Shown here in pieces: positions 53,535 to 61,636 of a stretch of DNA of 64,000 nt. Made by a program: the position numbers and the translations under genes. Numbering within the stretch: position 1 is the stretch's first letter; the number at the start of each line of letters is the position of its first letter. Under the pieces are notes generated by a model, which did no database searches, was not told the DNA's origin, and worked only from the letters and a program-made list of their open reading frames with translations. Source of the stretch: Catellatospora methionotrophica (GTDB taxonomy: Bacteria; Actinomycetota; Actinomycetes; Mycobacteriales; Micromonosporaceae); NCBI RefSeq assembly GCF_011297335.1, contig NZ_JAAOTJ010000013.1, forward strand, positions 1-64,000, given 5' to 3'.

Positions 53535-54476
53535 TCAGGCGGCGCGGGCGGCGGCGCGGGCCTGGTGGGCGGCGCGCTTGTCCTCGAAGCGGGAGGCCGC
53601 GGTGTCGAGCTTGCCGAGGACCTCGACCAGCTCCTCGCGGGCGCGCTCGCCCTCGGCGGACAGGCCCGTGCGCTCCAGCACCTTGAGCTGGCGCAGCACC
53701 GGCATGACCACCTCGTCGTGGTGGATGCGCAGGTCGTAGATGCCCGCCATGGCGATCTGGACCGACTTGCGGCCGAAGTTCTCGATGGTGTGGCCGGGCA
53801 TCTGGAACGACTTCACCACGCGCAGGATCGCTTCCATGGTCGCGTTCGGCACCAGGTCGAACGAGGCCATCAGCAGGTTGCGGTAGAAGAGCATGTGCAG
53901 GTTCTCGTCGTTGGCGACCTTGGCCAGCAGCGCGTCACAGATCGGGTCGCCGCTGACGCGCCCGGTGTTGCGGTGCGCCACGCGGGTGGCCAGCTCCTGC
54001 ATGGAGACGTACGACAGGGAGCCGAGCACGTCCGGGTGGTCGGCGGTGAAACCGGTCTCCATGTGCGTCATGCGGGCCCGCTCCAGGGCGATCGGGTCGA
54101 CCGCGCGCGTGGTCAGCAGGTAGTCGCGGATCGCCGTGCCGTGCCGGCCCTCCTCGGCCGTCCAGCGGTGCACCCAGGTGCCCCACGCGCCGTCGCGGCC
54201 GTACAGCGTCGCGATCTCGTGGTGGTAGCTGGGCAGGTTGTCCTCGGTGAGCAGGTTGACGATCAGCGAGGTGCGGGCGACCTCCGACAGCTTCGACTGG
54301 CTGGGCTCCCAGGCCTGGCCGCCGAGCGGGCCGTCGAAGTCGCTGCCCTGGCTCCACGGCACGAACTCGTGCGGGAACCACTCCTTCGCGGTGGAGAGGT
54401 GGCGGTTGAGGTTGGTCTCCACCACCGGCTCAAGCTCGCGCAGCAGCACCAGGGTGTCGGTGGTCTCGGTCGTCAA
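53535..54476 (-). CDS. Acyl-ACP desaturase
   Basis: A 313-residue di-iron enzyme of the stearoyl-ACP desaturase (FA_desaturase_2/DesA) family. Di-iron ligand helices are visible: LTEDNLPSYHHEI, WTAEEGRHGTAI and ANDENLHMLFYRNLL, giving the Glu and ExxH residues expected for the iron pair. It introduces a double bond into acyl-ACP, likely for membrane lipids. Starts at ATG 54476 with GGAGG within seven bases. A paired operator-like repeat lies just upstream, next to the PlsC gene stop, suggesting regulation by a TetR-type lipid sensor. Soluble, no signal peptide. Confidence 0.92.
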   Translation of the reverse strand: MTTETTDTLVLLRELEPVVETNLNRHLSTAKEWFPHEFVPWSQGSDFDGPLGGQAWEPSQSKLSEVARTSLIVNLLTEDNLPSYHHEIATLYGRDGAWGTWVHRWTAEEGRHGTAIRDYLLTTRAVDPIALERARMTHMETGFTADHPDVLGSLSYVSMQELATRVAHRNTGRVSGDPICDALLAKVANDENLHMLFYRNLLMASFDLVPNATMEAILRVVKSFQMPGHTIENFGRKSVQIAMAGIYDLRIHHDEVVMPVLRQLKVLERTGLSAEGERAREELVEVLGKLDTAASRFEDKRAAHQARAAARAA

Positions 54477-54499
54477 CGCAGTCCTCCTGAGATGGGCTG

Positions 54500-54533
54500 G
54501 TAACTACGGTACCGTAACCTACGGCACCGTAAC
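54500..54533 (-). promoter_or_regulatory. Tandem TACGGYACCGTA operator sites
   Basis: Two 14-base direct repeats TACGGTACCGTAAC (54505-54518) and TACGGCACCGTAAC (54520-54533), 15 bp apart, with a further GTAAC at 54500. The first core is a perfect 12-base palindrome and the second has one mismatch. Located 24-57 bases before the desaturase start and touching the PlsC stop. Such repeated inverted sites on one face suggest cooperative binding of a TetR-like repressor of lipid genes; no such regulator is in the window. Confidence 0.6.
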
Positions 54534-55264
54534 TAGTCCTCGTCGTCGGAGTCACTGACCTGGGCCGGAGCGGGAGCAGTGCCGCCGAGGTGCGCGGGAA
54601 GCCACCATGAGTCCTGGGTACCCCGAGGTTTGTCCGGATACTCCTGCTGTGCCCTGTCCAGAAGTTCCTGCATACGGCGGTGCAGCTCGGCTGTGACAAT
54701 GTCGGACTTGTCTCGCTTGCTGGGATACATCGGCTCGCCGACCAGGATCTTGACCGCCACATGCCGCTGGGTCAGGTTGCGCGGCCGTCCTTTCGTCCAC
54801 AGGCGGTGCGGCCCCCACAGGGCCATCGGGATCAGCGGCACCCCGGTCGCCGCCGCCATCCGGCCCGAACCGCCCTTGAGCTCCTTGACCGTGAACGACT
54901 GGCTGATCGTCGCCTCGGGGAAGACGCCGATGACCTCGCCCTGCTTCAGCGCCTCCAGGGCCGCCTTGTACGACGACAGCCCCGCCTCGCGGTCCACCGG
55001 GATGTGATGCATTCCACGCATCAGCGGCCCGGCGACGCTGTTGGCGAAGATCTCCTGCTTCGCCATGAACCGGACCAGTCGCTTCGACGGTTGCGCGGCG
55101 AACCCGCACAGGATGAAGTCCAGGTAGCTGATGTGGTTGCAGGCGATGACCGCGCCCCCGGTGGTGGGCACGTGCTCGGCCCCCTGCACGTCGATGCGCA
55201 GGTCAAGAACGCGAAATGCGGTCTTCGCGAGGGCGATCACGGGTGGGTATATGCGGTCCGACAT
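54533..55264 (-). CDS. 1-acylglycerol-3-phosphate acyltransferase-like (PlsC)
   Basis: A 243-residue membrane-associated acyltransferase with motif I NHISYLD (H44 and D49, the HX4D catalytic pair), motif II-like RFMAKQEIF, motif III GVFPEATIS (FPEA in place of FPEG) and motif IV VPLIPMALWG. It adds an acyl chain to a lysophosphatidic acid-type acceptor. Its first 62 bases overlap the end of the upstream MFS gene on the same strand, so the two may be translated together. The desaturase follows 56 bases downstream. The C-terminus is acidic. Confidence 0.88.
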   Translation of the reverse strand: MSDRIYPPVIALAKTAFRVLDLRIDVQGAEHVPTTGGAVIACNHISYLDFILCGFAAQPSKRLVRFMAKQEIFANSVAGPLMRGMHHIPVDREAGLSSYKAALEALKQGEVIGVFPEATISQSFTVKELKGGSGRMAAATGVPLIPMALWGPHRLWTKGRPRNLTQRHVAVKILVGEPMYPSKRDKSDIVTAELHRRMQELLDRAQQEYPDKPRGTQDSWWLPAHLGGTAPAPAQVSDSDDED

Positions 55265-56564
55265 GGCGTAACAGTAGAGCCCTCGGCTGAACGTCGCGAC
55301 GGCGCGGCAGCCCCCACACGGTCAGCGCCGCCGCCGCGAGCAGCACCCCGGACACGGCGAACGCCGCTCCCGGACCGCGCGCCGCGGCCAGCGCGCCCAG
55401 CGCGACGGAGCCCCCGGCCGCGCCGAGCTGCAGCAGCAGCGACTGCACCGACAGCACGGTAGCGCGCTCGGCCGCCTCGACCCGGTCGTGCAGCAGCCGC
55501 CCTATCGGCGCCACCGCCGCCCCCAACCCCAGGAACATCAGCAGGTACGCCACCCCGGCCGCGCCCAGCCCGAGCCACCCGGCCAGCCTGGCCGTGCCCG
55601 CGAGCCCACCCAGCGCCAGCGCCGCCAGCAGCGTGCCGGCGCACGCGGCCCGCCCCGGCGACCCGAGCCACCGCGTCAACGGCACCCCGAGCGCGCTGCC
55701 GGCCGCGTCCGCCGCGAAGCCGACCGCCGCCACCAGCGCGTACGCGAGCACCCCGCGTCCCGCCCCGCCCGACAGCACCGCCATCCACGCCGGGGTCAGC
55801 AGCTCGACGACCGCCAGCCCGACACCCGTCGCGGCGGCCACCAGCAGCACCCGCACCAGCACATGGTCCCGCCCGGCCAGCCGCAGCCCGGTCGCCACGG
55901 TCGCGGGCACCCCGCGCAGCACCTCCCCGAACCCCGGCCGGGGCCCCCGCGTCTCCGTCATCGCGAACACGACGACCAGCAGCAGCACCAGCTCGCACGC
56001 CGCCGCCAGCAACACCGGCACCGCGAGCCCGGCGAGCCCGCCGGAGCCGCCCGCGTCCGTCACCGTCGCCCCACCCGGCCAGGCGAACGGGATCACCCCG
56101 CCCGCGAGCACGCCCAGGGCGAGCGCCGCCGATGCGGCCATGCCGCCGCGCGCCAGGCCCGGACCGAGGTCGGCGTCGCGCCCCTGCGCCGCGTGGACCG
56201 CGTCGACGTACCAGGCTTCGGCCGGTCCCGACGACAGCGCGCGGGCGACGCCGCGCAGCACCGCCGACGCCATCAGCAGCCACACCGCCCCGGCCAGCCC
56301 GAGCAGGGCCAGCCCGGCCAGGCCCGCGACGGCGGACGCGGCGAGCACCGGACGGCGCCCGAGCACATCGGACAGGCCTCCGGTCGGCAGTTCCAGCACC
56401 ACCACGGCGACCGAGTACACCGCCCCGATGGCCGCGATCGTGCCCAGGCTCAGCCCCCGGTCGAGCAGGAGCAGCACCAGGGGAGCGGAGTAGAGACCGG
56501 CGGGCAGCCAGGTCAGGAACGTGATCAGCACGTAGCGGCGGCGCGCCGCCGCCGCGGTCGTCAC
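55203..56564 (-). CDS. MFS transporter
   Basis: A 453-residue protein from GTG 56564, overlapping the ArsR stop by four bases. About twelve hydrophobic helices, with the MFS motif ELPTGGLSDVLGRRPVLAAS between helices 2 and 3. It may be a drug or metabolite exporter; substrate unknown. The last 20 codons overlap plsC on the same strand in another frame, and the C-terminal tail (RPREDRISRS) is hydrophilic. Paired with an ArsR-type regulator in the same operon. Confidence 0.87.
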   Translation of the reverse strand: MTTAAAARRRYVLITFLTWLPAGLYSAPLVLLLLDRGLSLGTIAAIGAVYSVAVVVLELPTGGLSDVLGRRPVLAASAVAGLAGLALLGLAGAVWLLMASAVLRGVARALSSGPAEAWYVDAVHAAQGRDADLGPGLARGGMAASAALALGVLAGGVIPFAWPGGATVTDAGGSGGLAGLAVPVLLAAACELVLLLVVVFAMTETRGPRPGFGEVLRGVPATVATGLRLAGRDHVLVRVLLVAAATGVGLAVVELLTPAWMAVLSGGAGRGVLAYALVAAVGFAADAAGSALGVPLTRWLGSPGRAACAGTLLAALALGGLAGTARLAGWLGLGAAGVAYLLMFLGLGAAVAPIGRLLHDRVEAAERATVLSVQSLLLQLGAAGGSVALGALAAARGPGAAFAVSGVLLAAAALTVWGLPRRRDVQPRALLLRHVGPHIPTRDRPREDRISRS

Positions 56565-57145
56565 GACGCGTTCCGGGGCAGTCCGGCCACGACGATGCTG
56601 ACCGGGCGTGCGGCCGGGTCGGTGGCGTCCTGGGCGACGAGCTCGTCGACGTGGGCGTAGAAGCGCGCCCAGAGCGTATTCACCGAGTCGGGCGTGAGCC
56701 GGACCAGCAGGTCGCCGACGCCGGACGCGTCGACCCACGCGGTGGGCAGCGAGCTGAGCGCAGCCTCGTACGCCTCGACGTCTCTGATCAGGATGTCGAC
56801 CTGCTGGCGGCGCATGATCGCGGACGCCTCCCGGCCCTCGGCGGTGGCCGCCATGTCGACGGCGCTCCACTCGTTGACCCGGTGCACGGCCTGCCAGCGC
56901 CGGGCGCGCGGGTGGCCCGGTTCCCCGGCCTCCGCGATGAACCCCGCCTGCGCCAGTTTGCGCAGGTGGTAACTGGTCGAGCCGGTGTCGGTGGCGAACC
57001 TGCGCGCCAGCTCGGTGGCGGTCGCGGGCCCGTGCTCGCGCAGCGCCCCCAGCAGCCGCGCGCGCAGCGGATGCGCCAGCGCCTTGAACTCCTCGATCTC
57101 GCCGACCTGGCGAACACCCTTAGCCGTACCTGCATTCTCATCCAT
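56561..57145 (-). CDS. ArsR-type (HTH_20) transcriptional regulator
   Basis: A 194-residue protein from ATG 57145; an in-frame start at 57181 is also possible but has no ribosome site. Winged helix (about 15-85: EEFKALAHPLRARLLGALREHG, TATELARRFATDTGSTSYHLRKLAQAGFI) followed by a helical C-terminal domain without Cys pairs, so it is not a metal sensor. It is followed by and overlaps the MFS gene, so it probably controls efflux. The divergent FMN reductase gene at 57273 shares the intergenic region. Confidence 0.87.
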   Translation of the reverse strand: MDENAGTAKGVRQVGEIEEFKALAHPLRARLLGALREHGPATATELARRFATDTGSTSYHLRKLAQAGFIAEAGEPGHPRARRWQAVHRVNEWSAVDMAATAEGREASAIMRRQQVDILIRDVEAYEAALSSLPTAWVDASGVGDLLVRLTPDSVNTLWARFYAHVDELVAQDATDPAARPVSIVVAGLPRNAS

Positions 57146-57164
57146 GCCTGGCACGGTACCAATA

Positions 57165-57192
57165 CAGAATTTTCTTTGCAAACATTATTCTG
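57165..57192. promoter_or_regulatory. Putative ArsR operator and promoter region
   Basis: The AT-rich stretch between two divergent genes has the inverted repeat CAGAAT-N16-ATTCTG (57165-57170 and 57187-57192), the palindrome TTTGCAAA (57175-57182), and the partial direct repeats TTCTTTGCAA and TTCTGCAA. An autoregulatory site for the ArsR-type protein is inferred. Confidence 0.4.
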
Positions 57193-57272
57193 CAAGCATC
57201 GAGCGCCCTCGGCGGTGCGGGCACGGGTACCGGCGCGATACGGTGGCTGCGGCACCGGCGGAGACAGGGGAG

Positions 57273-57812
57273 ATGGACGTGGCAGTTGTGGTCGCGATCA
57301 GCGGCTCGCCGTCACCGACCTCGCGGACCGCGCTCGTGCTGGCCAGCGTGGCCGGGGCGATCGACGCCGACATCGACACCATCGCCGTGCGGGACCTGCC
57401 CGCCGAGGTGCTGCTCGGCTGCGACCCGTCGCATCCGGTGATCCGCGACATCGCCGAGCGCCTCCAGGCCGCCGACGGCGTGATCGTCGCGACGCCCGTC
57501 TACAAGGCCGCCTACAGCGGCATCCTCAAGGCGCTGCTCGACCTGCTGCCGCAGTACGCCCTCGCGGGCAAGACCGTGCTGCCGCTGGCCACCGGCGGCA
57601 CCGTGGCCCACGTGCTGGCCATCGACTACGCGCTGCGGCCCGTGCTGACCACGATGGGCGCGACCCACGTGCTGCCCGGCTACTTCGTGCACGACCAGCT
57701 GATCAGCGACGGCCCCGACGGCGAGATCGTCATCGCCGAGCCCGCCCGCACCCTGCTCGACGGTGTCGTCGCCGCCTTCGCCGCCGCCCTGACCACGAAG
57801 GTCATCGTCTAG
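57273..57812 (+). CDS. NADPH-dependent FMN reductase (SsuE-like)
   Basis: A 179-residue flavodoxin-fold reductase. The FMN phosphate loop GSPSPTSRTAL (about 12-22) and the VIVATPVYKAAYSGILKALLDLLP and LPLATGG segments match SsuE/MsuE-type enzymes, which supply reduced FMN to two-component monooxygenases such as alkanesulfonate monooxygenase. No ssuD gene is adjacent. The start may be ATG 57273 or GTG 57279, whose spacing to GGGGAG is better. Divergent from the ArsR-MFS operon. Confidence 0.87.
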   Translation: MDVAVVVAISGSPSPTSRTALVLASVAGAIDADIDTIAVRDLPAEVLLGCDPSHPVIRDIAERLQAADGVIVATPVYKAAYSGILKALLDLLPQYALAGKTVLPLATGGTVAHVLAIDYALRPVLTTMGATHVLPGYFVHDQLISDGPDGEIVIAEPARTLLDGVVAAFAAALTTKVIV

Positions 57813-57861
57813 CGGGTGCCCGGGACGCACCTCGTGGACGAGCGTGCGCAGCCGCCTCCGG

Positions 57862-58608
57862 TCAGCGCTCACCGGCGACGCGGAAGCCCTCGACCAGTGG
57901 CCCGCCGGTCGAGGTGATCAGCTCCGCCGCCATGGCCAGCAGCGTCCGCGGATCGTGCCGGGCATCCAGCCAGCGGCCGGCGTACGCCGGGTTCCAGGCG
58001 AGCAGCTCCCGAGCCCGCCACTTGCCCGTGCCGCGCCAGTGCGGCGGCGACGCGGTAGCGCATGCCGCGTCGGCCACCGCCTGCCACAGCACCGCTGCGG
58101 TCGCTGCGACCTCGACCGGGTCGGTCGCGTGCACCAGGTCGTCCGACAGGTCCGCGAGGCCGTAACGCGTCATGTTCAGCTGATCCACGGTGAGCGGCCT
58201 CGGCCCAGCCGCGAGCACATCCGCGCAGTGCGACCGCAAACGGGCCGCTTGCTCGTCGTCACCCGTGAGCAGCTGTCCGCCGCTGAGCATGCGGTGCAGC
58301 GCGGGCCGCCCGTCGCGCAGGTCGTTGGCGAGATAGCGGTCCAGCCCGGCCTGGTCGTAGGCGAACAGGTCGACGTTGAACCCCTCCCACCGCCGCCACT
58401 CGCGAAACGGCAGCCCGTCACCCTCGTCGTGGAAGACCAGGATGTCGAGATCGGATCCGGGCGTACGCGCCGCCGTCAGCACGCTGCCGGTCAGCATCGC
58501 CCACCGGGCGGCGGGGAAGCGGTCCTCGACGAGGCGGCGCGCGGCGGCCACGGGATCATCATGCACAGCTGCCAGGGTTGCCCAGGTGACGCGGCCCGAC
58601 AACCGCAT
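57862..58608 (-). CDS. Nucleotidyltransferase (AadA/kanamycin-type fold)
   Basis: A 248-residue protein from ATG 58608; start uncertain, with no good ribosome site and possible later starts. The motif GSVLTAARTPGSDLDILVF (G-S and D-x-D) is the pol-beta nucleotidyltransferase active site; the third Asp is likely in VDLFAYD. C-terminal helices (VLWQAVADAACA, ELLAWNPAYAGRWLDARH) resemble aminoglycoside adenylyltransferase-like proteins. Could adenylate a small molecule or RNA; substrate unknown. Convergent with the FMN reductase. Confidence 0.72.
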   Translation of the reverse strand: MRLSGRVTWATLAAVHDDPVAAARRLVEDRFPAARWAMLTGSVLTAARTPGSDLDILVFHDEGDGLPFREWRRWEGFNVDLFAYDQAGLDRYLANDLRDGRPALHRMLSGGQLLTGDDEQAARLRSHCADVLAAGPRPLTVDQLNMTRYGLADLSDDLVHATDPVEVAATAAVLWQAVADAACATASPPHWRGTGKWRARELLAWNPAYAGRWLDARHDPRTLLAMAAELITSTGGPLVEGFRVAGER

Positions 58609-58659
58609 TACCCGCAAACCCGGTCGACGGCAGCGCGCCGACGCCGGATCATGCCGGGT

Positions 58660-59268
58660 ATGACAGTGCCGACCAGACAGATCCGGGCGCTGCACGACGA
58701 CGAGACGATCACCGTCTACCAGGCGTACCGGCCGGAGATAGGCGAGGCCGCAGCCTCGCTGGGACGCTTCCCGGACTGGTACCGCCGCGATCGCATGACC
58801 TGGATCAAACCCTCCTTCCTGTGGATGATGTACCGCTGCGGCTGGGCGACGAAGGAGGGCCAGGAACGGGTGCTCGCCGTACGCCTGCGCCGGGCCGGGT
58901 TCGACAGCGCCGTGCGCCAGGCAGTACCGAGTCACCACGACCGCGACGTGTACGCCGACCAGGCCTCCTGGCAGCGCGCCCTGAAACGCTCCCCGGTGCG
59001 CGTGCAGTGGGACCCCGAACGCGACCTGCACCTGCGTCCACTGGAGCACCGCGCGATCCAGATCGGCCTGTCCGGCTCGGCGGTCGACGGCTACGTCGAC
59101 GAGTGGACCGTCGGCATCACCGACGTGACCGCGCTCGCCCACGAGATCCACGCCCTGGTCACCGCCCACGACCTGGACGCTGCCCGCCGCCTGCTGCCGG
59201 ACGAGCAGCCGTACGACCTAGGCCCGGCACTCTGCCGGGGTGCGACGCCGGTCGACCTGAAATCGTGA
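58660..59268 (+). CDS. DUF4291 family protein
   Basis: A 202-residue protein from ATG 58660 (ATG 58651 is an alternative). IRALHDDETITVYQAY, MTWIKPSFLWMMYRCGWATK and IQIGLSG are hallmark DUF4291 segments. The family is widespread in bacteria and fungi; function is unknown. It is followed 36 bases later on the same strand by a NADAR gene, so the two may be cotranscribed. Divergent from the nucleotidyltransferase gene with only about 50 bases between. Confidence 0.85.
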   Translation: MTVPTRQIRALHDDETITVYQAYRPEIGEAAASLGRFPDWYRRDRMTWIKPSFLWMMYRCGWATKEGQERVLAVRLRRAGFDSAVRQAVPSHHDRDVYADQASWQRALKRSPVRVQWDPERDLHLRPLEHRAIQIGLSGSAVDGYVDEWTVGITDVTALAHEIHALVTAHDLDAARRLLPDEQPYDLGPALCRGATPVDLKS

Positions 59269-59304
59269 CGCGCGGTCCGGCCGCGCTGGGCCACACTGGC
59301 AGGC

Positions 59305-59859
59305 ATGTCACCTCGCAGCGTCACCGAACTCGTCACCCTCGCCGAGCGCGGGCGGCGGGTGAAGTACCTGATGTTCTGGGGCCACCAGCCCAAGGCCGAC
59401 GGCAGCATCGGCCCGAGCTGCCTGAGCCAGTGGTGGGAGTCGGCGTTCACCGTCGACGGGATCGCGTTCGCGACCGCCGAGCACTACATGATGTGGCGCA
59501 AGGCGACGCTGTTCGGCGACGCCGATGTCGCGTCGCGCGTGCTGGCGGCGGGCCACCCGCAGCAGGCCAAGGGCCTCGGGCGCGAGGTGCGCGGCTTCGA
59601 CCAGGCGGTCTGGGAGCGGGAGCGGTACGCCGTCGTGCTGGCGGGCAGTGTCGCGAAATTCGGCCAGGACGACGCGCTGCGGGCCTATCTGCTGTCGACG
59701 GGTGACCGGGTGCTGGTCGAGGCGAGCCCGCTCGACGCGATCTGGGGCATCGGCCTGTCGGCCAAGGACGCCGACGCATGGTATCCCCAACGCTGGCGCG
59801 GCCTGAACCTCCTCGGCTTCGCCCTCATGCAGGCCCGCGACCACCTCGCCTCCTCCTGA
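59305..59859 (+). CDS. NADAR family protein (YbiA-like)
   Basis: A 184-residue protein of the NADAR (DUF1768) family: VKYLMFWGH, SQWWESAF, TAEHYMMWRKATLF, DAIWGIGLSAKDA and RGLNLLGFALM. Family members are N-glycosidases acting on riboflavin-pathway damage products or, in newer studies, on ADP-ribosylated guanine. No DarT toxin is adjacent. It follows DUF4291 and ends 45 bases before the palindrome at 59904. Role here is inferred to be repair or ADP-ribose metabolism. Confidence 0.88.
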   Translation: MSPRSVTELVTLAERGRRVKYLMFWGHQPKADGSIGPSCLSQWWESAFTVDGIAFATAEHYMMWRKATLFGDADVASRVLAAGHPQQAKGLGREVRGFDQAVWERERYAVVLAGSVAKFGQDDALRAYLLSTGDRVLVEASPLDAIWGIGLSAKDADAWYPQRWRGLNLLGFALMQARDHLASS

Positions 59860-59903
59860 CCGCCCCGCCAGCCCTCTCCCGCCCCGCCGGACCCCCCAGC
59901 CCT

Positions 59904-59970
59904 GCCGCAACTCTTAAAGAGTCGCGGCCTTCTGGGCACCCTGATGCCGCGACTCTTTAAGAGTTGCGGC
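59904..59970. repeat. 67-bp nested palindrome
   Basis: Perfect 25-bp arms (59904-59928 and 59946-59970), starting GCCGCAACTCTTAAAGAG, with a 17-base loop. Each arm is itself an imperfect palindrome (ACTCTT-A-AAGAGT inside GCCGC...GCGGC), so the element can form one long or two short hairpins. It sits between convergent genes. No sequence match to the other two families, but the size and place are the same. Confidence 0.92.
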
Positions 59971-60008
59971 GGAGGGGGCTGGGGGTGGGTCGGTGGGTGG
60001 GAGGGCGG

Positions 60009-60692
60009 TCAGGCTGGGAAGGCGGGGAGGTGGCGGTCGCGGGCGGAGATGAGGTGTTGGTGCATGGCGGTGGCGGCGGCGTCGGCGTCGCCCTTGGCGA
60101 TGGCGGTGGCGATGCGCTTGTGCTCGCCGACGGTGTCGCCGGTGCCTGCGGAGGGGAAGTACAGGCGGTGCAGGTGCAGGTGGGAGTGCAGGCGGATGAT
60201 GGACTCGCGGAGCAGGCCGCTGCCGGAGACCTCGGCAACCAGGTCATGGAAGCGAGCGTCGAGTGCGGTGAACGCGGCGTGGCGGCGGTAGCCGTCTCCG
60301 GCTTCGACGGCGACGGTGGCGGCGGCCTCCTCGCGTACCCGGCGGCGCTGCTCGGCGTCGGCGTGCCCGGCGGCGCGGCGGGCGGCGGCGGTCTCCAGCA
60401 GCAGCCGCATCTCGAACAGCTCGTCGAACTCGGTGCGGGTGAGCAGCGGCGTCGTGGTGTAGCCCGACATGGCGCGCTTGCGCACCAGGCCGTCGGACTC
60501 CAGGCGGGCCAGCGCCTCCCGCACGGGGGTGGGGGAGACTTCGAGCGTACGGGCAAGGCCGTCGATGCTCACCCGCTCGCCGGGTTCGATGGCGTGCTCC
60601 ATGATCAGCGTTTTCAGCGACTCGTAGACGTCGTCGGTCAACGTGAGCCGCTGCGCGGGCCGGACCCGGCCGGAGATGGGCGTAATGGCCAT
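60009..60692 (-). CDS. GntR/FadR-type repressor of the fucose cluster
   Basis: A 227-residue regulator from ATG 60692 (AAGGGGTG upstream). N-terminal winged helix (about 20-80: LTDDVYESLKTLIMEHAIEPGERV, LEVSPTPVREALARLESDGLV), then an FCD domain (about 90-220) with His/Asp residues for metal or ligand binding (DARFHDLVAEV, HLHLHRLYF, HQHLISARDRH). GntR/FCD proteins typically repress adjacent catabolic operons and are released by a pathway intermediate. It is divergent from the lactonase gene with a palindrome in between. A C-rich tract and the 59904 palindrome follow its stop. Confidence 0.9.
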   Translation of the reverse strand: MAITPISGRVRPAQRLTLTDDVYESLKTLIMEHAIEPGERVSIDGLARTLEVSPTPVREALARLESDGLVRKRAMSGYTTTPLLTRTEFDELFEMRLLLETAAARRAAGHADAEQRRRVREEAAATVAVEAGDGYRRHAAFTALDARFHDLVAEVSGSGLLRESIIRLHSHLHLHRLYFPSAGTGDTVGEHKRIATAIAKGDADAAATAMHQHLISARDRHLPAFPA

Positions 60693-60702
60693 CAGACACC
60701 CC

Positions 60703-60767
60703 TTGACTGTCACCGTCGTGAGCGAGTACACCTTACCGATACGCCGATGATATAGGATCTATGATTA
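60703..60767 (+). promoter_or_regulatory. Putative promoter and GntR operator
   Basis: TTGACT (60703-60708) and TACACC (60727-60732), 18 bases apart, resemble a -35/-10 pair. Just downstream, ATAG-GAT-CTAT (60752-60762) is a palindrome within an AT-rich patch, similar to FCD-type GntR sites. It lies between the divergent genes, and repressor binding there would block the lactonase operon. Confidence 0.5.
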
Positions 60768-60793
60768 ATCTGGACCTGACAGGGGGCAGTCAC

Positions 60794-61636
60794 GTGCGGA
60801 TCGACGCGCACCACCACCTGTGGACCGCCGACTACGGCTGGCTGGCCGCACCCGGGCTGGAGCCGCTGCGCCGCGACTACACCGTCGACGATCTGCGCCG
60901 CGAGCTGCCGACCGGCAAGGTCGACGCTACCGTGCTGGTGGAAGCCGGACTGTGCCACCACGACGAGACCGTGCGTTTCCTGGCGCTCGCCCAGGACGCG
61001 CCCGAGATCGCCGGGGTGGTCGGCTGGGCCTCGCTGACCGATCCCGACCTGCCCGGCACCATCGCCACGTTCCTGTCCGGGGACGGCGGCGACCTGCTCG
61101 TCGGCCTGCGCGACCAGGTCCAGGGTATGACCGACCCCGGCTACCTGGCCCGCCCCGACGTACGCGGCGCGCTGCGCGCGATCGGCTCCGCCGGGCTCAC
61201 CTTCGACCTCGTCATACGCGCCGACCAACTGCCGTCGGCCGCCACGGCCGTCGCCGCCACCCCGAACACCATGTTCGTGCTGGACCACCTGGGCAAACCC
61301 GCGATCACGCCGGACGGGCTGCGCGCATGGCGGGACGCGGTCGAGCCGCTGGCGGCCTGCGACAACGCCGCCGCCAAACTGTCGGGGCTGCTCACCGAAG
61401 CCGGTCCGGACTGGACGGTCGAGGCGATCGAGCCGTTCGTGCACACCGCGCTGGAGCTGTTCGGCCCCGACCGGCTGCTGATCGGCTCGGACTGGCCCGT
61501 CTGCGAACTGGTCGCCTCGTACGCCGACGCGCTGGGTGCGGTCGGTTCCTGCCTGTCGGCGCTGTCGCCCTCGGAGCGGGCCGCCGTGGAGGGCGGCACC
61601 GCCATTCGCACCTACGGTCTGGAGATCAATCAATGA
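60794..61636 (+). CDS. L-fuconolactonase/rhamnonolactonase-type amidohydrolase
   Basis: A 280-residue amidohydrolase-2 TIM barrel from GTG 60794, chosen over ATG 60761 because AGGGGG lies seven bases upstream and MRIDAHHHLW is the family start. Metal-binding signature HHH at the N-terminus, FVLDHLGKPAI and LLIGSDWPVCEL are visible. In L-fucose or L-rhamnose oxidative pathways this enzyme opens the aldonolactone. Its stop overlaps the FAH gene by four bases. Neighbours (FAH hydrolase, SDR, fuconate dehydratase) make an L-fucose route most likely. Confidence 0.85.
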   Translation: MRIDAHHHLWTADYGWLAAPGLEPLRRDYTVDDLRRELPTGKVDATVLVEAGLCHHDETVRFLALAQDAPEIAGVVGWASLTDPDLPGTIATFLSGDGGDLLVGLRDQVQGMTDPGYLARPDVRGALRAIGSAGLTFDLVIRADQLPSAATAVAATPNTMFVLDHLGKPAITPDGLRAWRDAVEPLAACDNAAAKLSGLLTEAGPDWTVEAIEPFVHTALELFGPDRLLIGSDWPVCELVASYADALGAVGSCLSALSPSERAAVEGGTAIRTYGLEINQ

